Shown here: positions 52,615 through 61,454 of the stretch, piece after piece
Layout: each line of letters starts with the position of its first letter
How positions within the stretch are numbered: position 1 is the first letter of the stretch
Assembly: GCA_039024435.1 (NCBI GenBank)
Contig: JBCCQH010000001.1
Coordinates: forward strand, 310,001-374,000
Direction of reading: 5' to 3'
DNA: 64,000 nucleotides
DNA from: JBCCQH01 sp039024435
Lineage (GTDB): Bacteria > Bacteroidota > Bacteroidia > J057 > JADKCL01
Notes under the pieces: generated by a model
Told to the model about the DNA's origin: nothing
The model's input: the letters and a program-made list of their open reading frames with translations, nothing else
Database searches by the model: none
Made by a program: the position numbers and the translations under genes

Positions 52615-53352
52615 TCAAGCCTTGATTGGGATGACATTGAGGCGGCGCAAAGCATCCTCGGAGGCGTTCTGCTCGGCCACTTTTTTCTTCTTGCCCTCAC
52701 CCGAGCCCATGACTCGGGGGCCGATTTTGACCTGGATTTTGAAGAATTTGTCGTTGCCTTCGCCCTTTTCCGAAACCAATTCATAGACGAGATCGTCGAG
52801 CTTTTCCTTCTGGACATACTCGAGGAGCATGCTTTTGAAGTTGTAGATCTTCTCTTGCACCTCATCCAGGTCCAGGTGCTCATTGAGCATCTTTGAGACG
52901 ATGAAACGCTTGGTCCGGTGGTAGCCGAGGTCCATGTACAAAGCTCCAATAAACGCTTCGAGCGCATCGCCGTACATGGATTTGTTGATTTGCCCTTTGC
53001 GGGTCTTATTGAATTGGATCAGGCTGTCGAGCTTGATCTTCTTGCACATCTCGTTGAGCGAGCGCCGATTGACGATCTTGGCGCGCATCTCGGTGAGAAA
53101 GCCTTCATCTTCCGTAGGATAAATGCGAAACAAGTGTTCGCTGACCACGGCGTCGAGTACCGTATCTCCGAGAAATTCCAGCCGTTCGTTGCATTCGCGG
53201 TGGCTGGCTTTTCGGGTAGTGACCAAGGAGCTGTGTCGCAGGGCCAGGTGGTACAGGAACGGTTCGCGCGGGGTATACCCGGTTATCATACGGATCCGTT
53301 TGACAAAGTCTTTCTCTTTGCTAATTGTCAGGTTGTAAATTGCACGGATCAC
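52615..53352 (-). CDS. rnc: Ribonuclease III
   Basis: The 245-residue protein has the RNase III signature NERLEFLGDTVLD (about 55-67), with the catalytic Glu and Asp, and the second acidic pair in DALEAFIGAL (about 128-137). The C-terminal double-stranded-RNA-binding domain (about 175-245) ends in GEGKKKKVAEQNASEDALRRL. It processes rRNA precursors and structured mRNA. It lies 130 bp after fabF in the phylum's usual acpP-fabF-rnc order. Confidence 0.97.
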   Translation of the reverse strand: MIRAIYNLTISKEKDFVKRIRMITGYTPREPFLYHLALRHSSLVTTRKASHRECNERLEFLGDTVLDAVVSEHLFRIYPTEDEGFLTEMRAKIVNRRSLNEMCKKIKLDSLIQFNKTRKGQINKSMYGDALEAFIGALYMDLGYHRTKRFIVSKMLNEHLDLDEVQEKIYNFKSMLLEYVQKEKLDDLVYELVSEKGEGNDKFFKIQVKIGPRVMGSGEGKKKKVAEQNASEDALRRLNVIPIKA

Positions 53353-53482
53353 GTGTCCCTCCTTCTTTACGCCGAAGGTGGCACGTCGACAACTCAGGAA
53401 TCAGAGAGGTGAAATACCTCTAAACGGAATGTTGTTACAGCTTCTGGTTCCTGAATTGAGGCTCCACGAAGCCACGTCCGGT

Positions 53483-54727
53483 CTATTGGACTTTGGAAAA
53501 AATTAGGGAAGCGTTGTGGCCACCGAACCCAAAGGTATTGCTCAGGGCGTGGTTCACTTCGCGTTCCATCGTTTGGTTAAACGTATAATTGAGATCACAG
53601 TCAGGGTCATCCGTAAAATGATTGATGGTCGGCGGAATCACCCCGTGATGAATAGAGAGGATGGACGCAATGGCCTCGATCGCACCGGCGGCTCCGAGGA
53701 GGTGGCCGGTCATGGATTTGGTAGAACTTATATTCAGCTTTGGTGCGTGCTCGCCGAAGACCTGCTTGATTGCTTTGGTTTCGGCGATGTCACCGAGCGG
53801 AGTAGAAGTTCCGTGGACATTGACGTAGTCTACGTCAGAGGGTTGTAACCCTGCAACTTCAAGACATTGCGTCATGACCCGGCGCGCTCCTTCTCCTTCG
53901 GGATGGGGAGCGGTGATGTGGTGCGCATCTGCCGTGAGACCAATGCCGGTAATTTCGGCATAGATCTTGGCGCCGCGGGCGACTGCGTGCTCGTACGATT
54001 CAAGTACGATGGCGCCGCCGCCTTCACCCAGCACAAAACCGTCGCGATCAGCATCGAAGGGACGGCTAGCTGTTTTCGGATCATCGTTGCGGGTGGACAA
54101 TGCCTTCATGGCGTTGAATCCACCGATACCGGCTTCGGTTACCGCTGCTTCAGAGCCTCCTGCGAGCATGAGGTCCGCCAATCCTGTGCGGATGAGCATG
54201 AAGGCGTCTGCGATGCAGTTGCTAGAGGTAGCACAAGCCGATACACAACTGTAATTGGGCCCTTTCAGGCCGTACTTCATCGATACGTGTCCGGAGACGA
54301 TGTCGATGATCATCTTTGGAATAAAGAACGGATTGAATCGGGGTGTCCCATCTCCCGCAAAGAAGTCTCGGACTTCACTTTGAAAGGTAGTGATTCCACC
54401 GATTCCCGAGCCGAGGACGACGCCGAAGCGCATGGGGTCGAATCCCCCGTCATTCAGGCCCGCGTCAGCAATCGCTTCATCAGAAACGATTACCCCATAA
54501 TGACAGAAGGGATCCATTCGTCTGGCTTCCCTTCTGTCAATGTAATCTTTTACGTCGAAGTTCTTGACTTCGCAGGCAAATTGCGTTTTGAATTTAGCAG
54601 CGTCGAAGCGGGTGATCGTAGCCGCACCACTGACACCATTCACCAGGCCATTCCAGTAATCGGAAGCGGTTTTTCCGATGGGAGTCAGTGCTCCAAGACC
54701 TGTAACAACAACCCTACGTTTCGTCAT
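53483..54727 (-). CDS. fabF: Beta-ketoacyl-ACP synthase II
   Basis: The 414-residue condensing enzyme starts KRRVVVTGLGALTPIGK. It has the catalytic Cys in SVSACATSSNC (about 165) and the two His residues in NVHGTSTPLGD (about 305) and MTGHLLGAAG (about 341). FabF/FabB-type enzymes elongate acyl-ACP with malonyl-ACP; the sequence and the acpP neighbour favour FabF. It is 17 bp downstream of acpP on the same transcript. Confidence 0.97.
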   Translation of the reverse strand: MTKRRVVVTGLGALTPIGKTASDYWNGLVNGVSGAATITRFDAAKFKTQFACEVKNFDVKDYIDRREARRMDPFCHYGVIVSDEAIADAGLNDGGFDPMRFGVVLGSGIGGITTFQSEVRDFFAGDGTPRFNPFFIPKMIIDIVSGHVSMKYGLKGPNYSCVSACATSSNCIADAFMLIRTGLADLMLAGGSEAAVTEAGIGGFNAMKALSTRNDDPKTASRPFDADRDGFVLGEGGGAIVLESYEHAVARGAKIYAEITGIGLTADAHHITAPHPEGEGARRVMTQCLEVAGLQPSDVDYVNVHGTSTPLGDIAETKAIKQVFGEHAPKLNISSTKSMTGHLLGAAGAIEAIASILSIHHGVIPPTINHFTDDPDCDLNYTFNQTMEREVNHALSNTFGFGGHNASLIFSKVQ

Positions 54728-54744
54728 GTATTCGAGCTTAGTTC

Positions 54745-54984
54745 CTACTGTTCGGCGTTTTCGGAGAGGTACTCGATCGCATTACCGACAGTAACGATCT
54801 TTTCCGCAGCTTCGTCCGGGATGCTGATGTTGAATTCCTTTTCGAATTCCATGATCAACTCCACGGTGTCGAGCGAATCGGCGCCCAGATCATTGGCGAA
54901 GCTTGCGGCATCGGTGACTTCGCTTTCTTCAACACCCAGCTTGTCAACGATGATGCCAACTACTTTGGTTTTAATTTCGGACAT
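54745..54984 (-). CDS. acpP: Acyl carrier protein
   Basis: A 79-residue acidic helical protein with the phosphopantetheine Ser in LGADSLDTVELIMEFE (Ser37). It carries the growing acyl chain in type II fatty acid synthesis, and is transcribed with fabF and rnc. A fully matching Bacteroidota promoter lies 74-102 bp upstream of its start. Confidence 0.98.
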   Translation of the reverse strand: MSEIKTKVVGIIVDKLGVEESEVTDAASFANDLGADSLDTVELIMEFEKEFNISIPDEAAEKIVTVGNAIEYLSENAEQ

Positions 54985-55290
54985 TTTGGTACTTCTTTTA
55001 GTTCCTGAAATGTGTTCCGGTAGATCAATGCAAATTTTTGTCTTACGGAAACTGCCGCAAATATAATACTATTTGTGCAATGACAATATATCTGTGGGAA
55101 ATGTGGCCCAAATATGCCATCCGCGTTGTTTTTTGGCGGTGGGTTGGGATTTGTTTGGGGAGTTGCTTAAACTCTCCCGCTCGGGAAACGCAAAATAATC
55201 GGTAAAATCGAGCTTTTTTGCCGCCCAATTCGCTTTTGGTCCGCCGCTGATCCTGCCTTTTCGGGAAATCAGACCTCATTTTGGCCAGTT
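54985..55290. other. Intergenic region with the acpP promoter
   Basis: 306 bp between the start of acpP and the end of the unrecognised gene on its right, both on the minus strand. Besides the promoter at 55058-55086 nothing is recognised; the last 150 bp shows no clear terminator for the upstream gene. Confidence 0.5.
55058..55086 (-). promoter_or_regulatory. acpP-fabF-rnc promoter
   Basis: On the minus strand TTG (55084-55086), an 18-base spacer and TATATTTG (55058-55065) match TTG-N-TAnnTTTG exactly. The transcript would start near 55051, leaving a leader of about 65 bases. Confidence 0.65.
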
Positions 55291-56778
55291 TTACCGACGG
55301 TAGCCGGCCGGTTTTTCACGGTGCCGTTCGACCAGGTCTTTTGCCTTGGCGAGCAGCCAGGGTTGAAAAAAGGCGATGCGTTCGTGCTGGAGGACGTGGA
55401 CGAGTTCGGGACTGGCCCGGTCCTCGTAGGCGAGGGTTTTCAACTGGCGTACAAAACGCAGAAAACCTTTGAATTGCAGGGCGACCATCGCCCCGATGGG
55501 GTTCATTCTCGCGATCATTTTGCGTGCCGATTCCAAGTTGAATTCCAGCAGCTCCCACTCGTTCAGTTCGTAGTAGCACTGGATGCAGGTGATGCGTTCG
55601 AGCAGCTTGTCACCGAAATGGGGCCAGCGTTCCTTCCGGTTGAGGTAGCGCAGGGCCACCTTGAATTCGCCCCGGGCAACGGCAATTTGCGCCCGGCCCA
55701 AACCTTCGGCAAATTTCTGGGTCTCTTTGGGCAGGCGCGCCAAATAGCGGTCACAAAAAACCTCCGCGCGGTCCGGTAAGCGCTGCCGGCAAGCGGTCCC
55801 AATGTAGTGCAGGAAGATCCAGAAGTAGATGCGTCCCAGCAGAAACAAGTAGCCGTTTTCCAGACCGTGGTCGAGCAGGTCCAGGTAGGACGGGGTGGGT
55901 TCTTCGTTTGTGAACTGGTCCAGGACGAGCGAATAATGGATGAGCAGGCGAAACAGATTGTACTGTTCATCCTGGGGCAATTCTGGAACCACACCCAGGA
56001 CCAGTTGTCGCAGATGGGCAAAGCTCTCTGTGCTGTACTCGGCGTGGCTAAAGTTTTGCAGGACCTGGCGAAAAGCGGCCAGCATCTCATCGGACTGCAG
56101 GAGTGGGCTTTCCGAAAGGGCGAGGACAGGCTCAAGGAGTGCGGTGTGCTGTTCCTGGTTGTGGACCAGGTGCCGCATCATGGAGGTATAGGAATCGCTC
56201 AGTTTGACCTTGGCGAAGAAGGTATCCAGGTGGCGAAGGGCATCGTTGAGGCCCAGCTTGGCCGTGGGAAAGCTGTCTTGGGTGGGGTGGTGGACCGCCA
56301 TTCGGATCAGGTCCCACTTGCGGTAGTGGTAAGCGATGGACTCCGCGGGCAATTGCTCGTTGTGGGCCATCATTCGCTTCCAGTGTTGGAGAAATAGACT
56401 CGGCTGATCGCGCACATCGTAGACCTTGAGCAGGATGCGCTCGCGGGTGTAACTGTCCCGGAGCAGGTGCCGGTAGACGAGGAAATCTTCCACCAATCGG
56501 GTCAGTTGGTGGATGCAAGTGGTGAGCTTTTGTTGGGCTTTTGGGGTGAGATTGCCCTGGGGATCGCGGTAGCTTTCGGCGGGCACTTCCGGGAACATCC
56601 GGGGGAAAAGGGCTACTTTTTCCCGGGCTGACTCCGCGGAATTTCCACACAATTCACCAAAAAGTGTCCGGATCGCAACAAGATTTTTTGCCGAAGATAA
56701 GTTGAGGAAATCAAGGAACTGGCGTTTTTCTTTGGGCCGTAAGCAATGAAGCAGGCGATTAATTTTAAGGTTCTTCAT
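55291..56778 (-). CDS. Large helical protein of unknown function
   Basis: I start at ATG 56778 (MKNLKINRLLHCLRPKEKRQFLDFL); the ATG at 56826 would add a cysteine-rich leader unlike the rest. The 495-residue protein is almost all helical, without signal peptide, with a tandem-helix look (LGRAQIAVARGEFKVALRYLN, CYYELNEWELLEFNLESARKMI) that recalls TPR-like solenoids. No known domain is named. It begins with the KEKRQFLDFL block and ends strongly basic. Its promoter region faces the divergent T9SS gene (167-bp gap). A cytoplasmic scaffold or regulator is a guess only. Confidence 0.75.
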   Translation of the reverse strand: MKNLKINRLLHCLRPKEKRQFLDFLNLSSAKNLVAIRTLFGELCGNSAESAREKVALFPRMFPEVPAESYRDPQGNLTPKAQQKLTTCIHQLTRLVEDFLVYRHLLRDSYTRERILLKVYDVRDQPSLFLQHWKRMMAHNEQLPAESIAYHYRKWDLIRMAVHHPTQDSFPTAKLGLNDALRHLDTFFAKVKLSDSYTSMMRHLVHNQEQHTALLEPVLALSESPLLQSDEMLAAFRQVLQNFSHAEYSTESFAHLRQLVLGVVPELPQDEQYNLFRLLIHYSLVLDQFTNEEPTPSYLDLLDHGLENGYLFLLGRIYFWIFLHYIGTACRQRLPDRAEVFCDRYLARLPKETQKFAEGLGRAQIAVARGEFKVALRYLNRKERWPHFGDKLLERITCIQCYYELNEWELLEFNLESARKMIARMNPIGAMVALQFKGFLRFVRQLKTLAYEDRASPELVHVLQHERIAFFQPWLLAKAKDLVERHREKPAGYRR

Positions 56779-56945
56779 GGTTAAGGAGCGGCTGAATCGG
56801 CCGCAAAAACATCCAATAGTATACAAAAAATGTCCTTATGGGGGAATGCGAAAAGACAGTACCTTCCCCTCAGACATTGCAAACATGGACGTCTGGCTTA
56901 CGATGTCACAAACAAATTCGTGCTTTACTTTTATTCGATAAAAAA

Positions 56946-59069
56946 ATGTTAAAAAACAATCCTATTGCTACCACCAAGCGGAAGCTTCACCCACACTTTC
57001 TGCTTTTTGCTTTTGTGCTCTTCGCGTCTATTTTTCCTCCGGTCCTTCGCGCTCAGGTCATTCCCGTAGGCGAAGAAGTCAGCGGTGATCTGCCGCTCGA
57101 TTGCCCCAACCGCACCCAGCCGGGAACTACCATTGCGGCATTTGATTGGCGAGCAAATTTCTATCAGCTCGAGATCAAGGGCGAAAATGGCCAGGACTAT
57201 ACCGAGTGGGCGCCTTCGCCCTTTTTCAGCGCCAACAATTCCCTGCAACCCAATACCGATCACCTGGCCTTCGTGAACTCGCCCCGCGATTTCCAGCCCG
57301 AGGATGGCTGGGAGTTGATCTACAAGAATTTTGGGACCATCGCCCTTCCGGTTGCGGAGCCTTCCTTTGCCCTGTACAACCGCTACAGCGGACTCATGCG
57401 GACTTTTATTTACTTGACCGCCAAGGAAGGCTTGCCGTACCAGGCGGCTACGGTGAACGTACAGCACGTGAACCTGCCCGCGATTGACAATCAAACTACG
57501 ATTTTTGAGACCCTGAATACGCCCATGAATGCGGTGGACCGATTCGAGAAGAACATTGTTTCCTCGACCTACAACCACTATGTGGAGTCCGAAGGGACCT
57601 GGATCATGTCGGAGTTTGTGGCGGCTTACGATCCTTGCACCTGTGATCTTCCTACAGCACTGGAAATCGCTCCGATCCTGGCCTCGGTTTCCAACCTGAC
57701 ATTTTCCATTGAAGGGACGGACACTATGGTTAAGATTGTAAAAGATGGGACCACGCAAACGACGGCCGACAATGGTTGGCTCTCCGCCCTCGCGGGCTTA
57801 GTTACCACCAATGCCACCCTTTACGAAAAAGGAAAGAAAACCCACGGTAACTTGCAGGGATTCTCGAAGTTCATCGACAAGGTGATCTCCAAGCTGTTCA
57901 ATCTGGCCGATGAATCCGGTGAAGAAAGTGGCAAACTTCCTGGTTACCTGGCTGCCATCCCCGGCATCGGGACCGCGATCAGCGTACTCGACATGCTGGT
58001 CACCGGCAGTAAGAAGAGCGGCGCTGCGCATACGGTTACCCAGAGCAGTACCCGGTACCATTTTGACGGGAGCGGACAGATCGACACCGACGCCCCTTAC
58101 CAACCCAACCTCGTCTACACGCCGGGAGGTGACCATACCGGTTTTCCCAGCGCAAACCTTCCCATTTATGACAATCCCCTCGGCGTTGCGTCTCTGATCC
58201 GGACTCCCAGGATTAAGCGCTACGTATTTGACCATCCCACCTTTTGGCCGAACAAAACGGTGGTATTCCTGGAAAATGACTTGCAGTACGCCATCAATAC
58301 TGCCGCCGGCATCAATGGCACCCCCAAGAGTGTCACGGCATCCCTGATCTTTACCAATTGTCATGGCGACCATCCGCAAGCGCAACTTCCGGAGACCCTG
58401 ATCGAGATCACCGATTCTACCTGGCGGACGCCCTTCCTCCCGCCCGGCTGCCTCGCCGATTACATGGTACAGTTTGAAGATTACACGCATAACCATTGTG
58501 ACGGCGATATGCGGGTCCGGATCCGCATGGTGCTGGAGCGGGCCCCCGCAGATCCCGATGCGGATGACATTTTCATCATGTTTACCTACCGGCCGGACAT
58601 CGATGAGATCCAAGTGGTCAATGAGACCGATCTACCGGGCTACTCGAACATCCTGGCTCCAGTGGATCCACTCTACCTGGAACAGAATCTCGACCAATTT
58701 CCCTGCGCGGCCGTGTCGCCCATGACGCCAAGCCAGCTCAGCACCTTTTGCACCAATGTATACGATCCCAAGTCGCTTCAGTCACCGCCCGGAGAACCCA
58801 AGAAGACCGATCTTGCGGCGGACCTCAGCGCAGAAATCGCGCTGGAGATCTTCCCCAATCCAGTGACGGACTACGCCTTTGTGCGGGGGATTGAAGGCCA
58901 GATTCAGATCAAGCTCTACGATTTGCGGGGCAAACTGCTGCGCAGCCAAGAGATGAGCGGCGAAGAGGACCGGCTGGACCTGAGCGGGCTGCCCCGCGGC
59001 ATGTTGATGGTGGAAGTGCTGGATGCCCAAGGCACCCTCCGTTCCACCATGCGACTGGTCAAGCAGTAA
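56946..59069 (+). CDS. T9SS-secreted protein of unknown function
   Basis: ATG 56946 is the chosen start: MLKNNPIATTKRKLHPHFLLFAFVLFASIFPPVLRAQ is a long signal peptide, and the 36 codons before it look non-coding. The 707-residue protein has no recognised catalytic motif. It holds several Cys-rich points (YDPCTCDLP, TNCHGDHP, HNHCDGDMR) and a segment of about residues 300-345 (LPGYLAAIPGIGTAISVLDMLV) that could be a buried or membrane-seeking helix. It ends with a T9SS type A domain (IFPNPVTDYAFV ... IKLYDLRGKLLRSQEM ... LMVEVLDAQGTL). It should reach the cell surface. Confidence 0.8.
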   Translation: MLKNNPIATTKRKLHPHFLLFAFVLFASIFPPVLRAQVIPVGEEVSGDLPLDCPNRTQPGTTIAAFDWRANFYQLEIKGENGQDYTEWAPSPFFSANNSLQPNTDHLAFVNSPRDFQPEDGWELIYKNFGTIALPVAEPSFALYNRYSGLMRTFIYLTAKEGLPYQAATVNVQHVNLPAIDNQTTIFETLNTPMNAVDRFEKNIVSSTYNHYVESEGTWIMSEFVAAYDPCTCDLPTALEIAPILASVSNLTFSIEGTDTMVKIVKDGTTQTTADNGWLSALAGLVTTNATLYEKGKKTHGNLQGFSKFIDKVISKLFNLADESGEESGKLPGYLAAIPGIGTAISVLDMLVTGSKKSGAAHTVTQSSTRYHFDGSGQIDTDAPYQPNLVYTPGGDHTGFPSANLPIYDNPLGVASLIRTPRIKRYVFDHPTFWPNKTVVFLENDLQYAINTAAGINGTPKSVTASLIFTNCHGDHPQAQLPETLIEITDSTWRTPFLPPGCLADYMVQFEDYTHNHCDGDMRVRIRMVLERAPADPDADDIFIMFTYRPDIDEIQVVNETDLPGYSNILAPVDPLYLEQNLDQFPCAAVSPMTPSQLSTFCTNVYDPKSLQSPPGEPKKTDLAADLSAEIALEIFPNPVTDYAFVRGIEGQIQIKLYDLRGKLLRSQEMSGEEDRLDLSGLPRGMLMVEVLDAQGTLRSTMRLVKQ

Positions 59070-59522
59070 GCGGCGGTTTAAATTTAATTCTGCGATTTTG
59101 CTATGGCATCTTTTTCTGCCCCACTTCAGCTATTTTATTGCCCATAGCTCTAGCTATGGACTCTAAAATGAGCTTCGACGGACAAAAAAATCTGCGCTCG
59201 CAAATTTCACAAACCAGTTTTACACCGCCTCTAAGGTCGCACCCTGGACGTCCATGAACCAGCGCAGGTCGCGTCTGCCGGTCCCCCACGGGGAAGTTAC
59301 CGGCGGGGGCGACCTGCGGATTTTTTGTTTACGGGGTGGGTCCACCCCCAAATTCGCCCCGCGTGCCAGCGCGGAATGGGCAGGAATTACGATCGCCCCT
59401 ACAGTCCCCAGAGTCAACGGTTTGGGACTGGGGTTACTGTATTTATAACAAAAACCTCAATTCTTGCCTGGAACGTTCTCATTATCCGCAATTCTTTCTA
59501 AATTGAGTCAATTATCCCAAGA
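59070..59522. other. Spacer with several inverted repeats
   Basis: 453 bp without a credible gene. It holds an extended imperfect hairpin around CCATAGCT/AGCTATGG (core 59142-59159), the T-tailed hairpin at 59263-59326, a GGGGTGG/CCACCCC pair near 59335-59350 and a CCGCG/GCGCGG hairpin near 59357-59375. The stretch 59260-59420 looks like repeat-derived DNA. No clear promoter for the next gene was found. Confidence 0.5.
59263..59326 (+). terminator. Large T-tailed hairpin
   Basis: Perfect outer arms CGCAGGTCGC (59263-59272) and GCGACCTGCG (59309-59318), an inner TGCCGGT/ACCGGCG pair, then GATTTTTTG. It is about 195 bp after the T9SS gene stop and probably ends its transcript. Confidence 0.65.
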
Positions 59523-59924
59523 ATGGCCAAAAAAAACGTCATCCAGGTGGAATTCGACTCCCCGGCTTCGGTGCTTGGGGTCGCTTCCAATGACAAGATC
59601 TGGAAAGTGTGCTGGAACATCAACCAACAATTGGGGATTCAGCTCGCTACCGCTCCGGAAGACGTCACCCGCGTCAAAGGCCCTGCGATGTACACCGATT
59701 TGGAGCGTGATCCCGATTTTGATTATTATTTTTTTGAAAACACCCACAAAACGTCCAAAGTGCCGCGCTTGGCCCGCCAATTCCGCTATTGGTTGGTCAT
59801 TCGCCACCGACGGGAAGTGGCACCGGAGATCCGCACCATATTGCGCCGCCTCGCTCAAGTCGACAACATTTCCCTCGCCCACGACCTCTCGCACGAAAAA
59901 GACATCAAAAAACTATTGCCTTGA
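59523..59924 (+). CDS. IPExxxVDY-family-like protein
   Basis: The 133-residue protein has the layout of the small IPExxxVDY family that lies next to pyruvate kinase in many Bacteroidota: an N-terminal strand, then WKVCWNINQQLGIQLA, an acidic middle, and YYFFENTHKT. The signature site reads VPRLARQFRYW, a degenerate version of IPExxxVDY. Function is unknown. The TGA stop overlaps the TTG start of pyk (TTGA), so the two are almost certainly translated together. The call rests mainly on gene order and general pattern. Confidence 0.75.
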   Translation: MAKKNVIQVEFDSPASVLGVASNDKIWKVCWNINQQLGIQLATAPEDVTRVKGPAMYTDLERDPDFDYYFFENTHKTSKVPRLARQFRYWLVIRHRREVAPEIRTILRRLAQVDNISLAHDLSHEKDIKKLLP

Positions 59925-61354
59925 CCAGTTCCCACCACAACAATCGCACAAAAGTTGTTTGTACCATTGGGCCAGCATCTTCTTCCGAAGAAATGCTGCG
60001 CCAGCTCATTCTCGCGGGCATGGACGTCGCCCGCCTCAACTTCTCCCACGGATCCCACGAGGTCCACGCTGAAACGGTGGCGCGCGTCCGGCGCCTCAGC
60101 GAGGAACTGAACCTGCCGGTGGCCATCCTCCAAGATTTACAGGGCCCCAAAATTCGGATCGGGAAGATGGATGAACCCTATCCCATCGCCAAGGGGGACG
60201 TGGTGTACATCTCGACCACAGCGGAAGGCCGCCGGGACAATGTTTTGCCCATTCAGTACGAAACCTTTGCCGAAGACGTGCGCGAAGGCGACCTTATCCT
60301 CGCCGATGATGGCAAGGTGACCTTGAATGTACTCGAGTCGAACGGGGAGGACCTGGTCAAGCTGGAAGTGGTTTATGGCGATGCGATTGGCAGCCGCAAG
60401 GGGGTCAATTTGCCCTTTACCGATATCTCTTTGCCGAGCCTTACCCCGAAAGACATCGCCGACCTTGAATTCGGACTCAAACAAGAGGTGGACTGGATTG
60501 CGCTATCGTTTGTGCGGACCGCCGAGGAGCTGCGCGAGTTGAAAAGCCGCATTCGGATGCAAGGCGCGGACACCCGAGTGATCGCCAAGGTGGAGAAGCC
60601 CGAGGCACTCAAAAACATCGATGAGATCATCGCCGAAGCGGATGGTATCATGGTGGCACGCGGCGATCTGGGCGTAGAAATTCCCCTGGAAGGCGTCCCA
60701 ATCTGGCAAAAGACCATCATCAAAAAGTGCAACGCCGCCGCCAAACCGGTCATCGTCGCCACCCAGATGATGGAATCGATGATCGAAAACAGCCGTCCTA
60801 CCCGCGCCGAAGCCAACGATGTCGCCAATGCAGTGACCGACGGTGCCGACGCTGTGATGCTTTCCGGCGAAACCTCAGTCGGCCGCTTTCCGGTCGAAAC
60901 GGTCCAGGCCATGGAACGCATCATCACGGTGGTGGAAGAAGCTGGCGGAATCTACCACCGCAACATGTCCGCCGACAAAGGCTCCCCGACCTACATCCAC
61001 GACTCCATCATTGTGAGCGGTTGCCACCTGGCCGAAACGGTCGGTGCCAATGCGGTTGTGGGCATGACCGCTTCCGGTTACACGGCTTTTCACCTCTCAA
61101 AATGCCGCCCCAAGGCGCACATTTTTATCTTTACCCACAAACGCCGGATGATCAACGTGCTGAACCTGCTCTGGGGTGTACGGGCGTATTTCTACGACAA
61201 CAGTGAAAGCACCGACCGCACGATTGAGGACACCATCGAAATCTTGCGTTTGAATCGCCGGGTTACCCGGGGGGATGTGGTGGTCCACTGCGCCTCGATG
61301 CCGCTGGCCCAGCGTCAGCGCACCAATATGGTCAAGGTTACGAAAGTGGAGTAG
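59921..61354 (+). CDS. pyk: Pyruvate kinase
   Basis: No ATG lies at the right place. The best start is TTG 59921, overlapping the previous stop as TTGA. It gives a 477-residue protein beginning MTSSHHNNRTKVVCTIGPASSS, the normal pyruvate kinase length and N-terminus. The nearest upstream ATG (59789) would overlap the previous gene by 136 bases. Motifs: TKVVCTIGPAS, MDVARLNFSHGSHE, LQDLQGPKIRIG, the catalytic IAKVEKPEAL (Lys), and MVARGDLGVEI. It transfers phosphate from phosphoenolpyruvate to ADP. The C-terminal domain (HLSKCRPKAHIFIFTHKRRMINVLNLLWGV in part) is of the usual allosteric type. Confidence 0.95.
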   Translation: MTSSHHNNRTKVVCTIGPASSSEEMLRQLILAGMDVARLNFSHGSHEVHAETVARVRRLSEELNLPVAILQDLQGPKIRIGKMDEPYPIAKGDVVYISTTAEGRRDNVLPIQYETFAEDVREGDLILADDGKVTLNVLESNGEDLVKLEVVYGDAIGSRKGVNLPFTDISLPSLTPKDIADLEFGLKQEVDWIALSFVRTAEELRELKSRIRMQGADTRVIAKVEKPEALKNIDEIIAEADGIMVARGDLGVEIPLEGVPIWQKTIIKKCNAAAKPVIVATQMMESMIENSRPTRAEANDVANAVTDGADAVMLSGETSVGRFPVETVQAMERIITVVEEAGGIYHRNMSADKGSPTYIHDSIIVSGCHLAETVGANAVVGMTASGYTAFHLSKCRPKAHIFIFTHKRRMINVLNLLWGVRAYFYDNSESTDRTIEDTIEILRLNRRVTRGDVVVHCASMPLAQRQRTNMVKVTKVE

Positions 61355-61454
61355 CCGGGGCTTTTTTCGGGGTGATACCGGTAAAGATTGTTGATTCGGA
61401 AATCACCTCAATCCTCTTATATACAATGAATTAACGCTGGCTTCCCCGGTTGCT

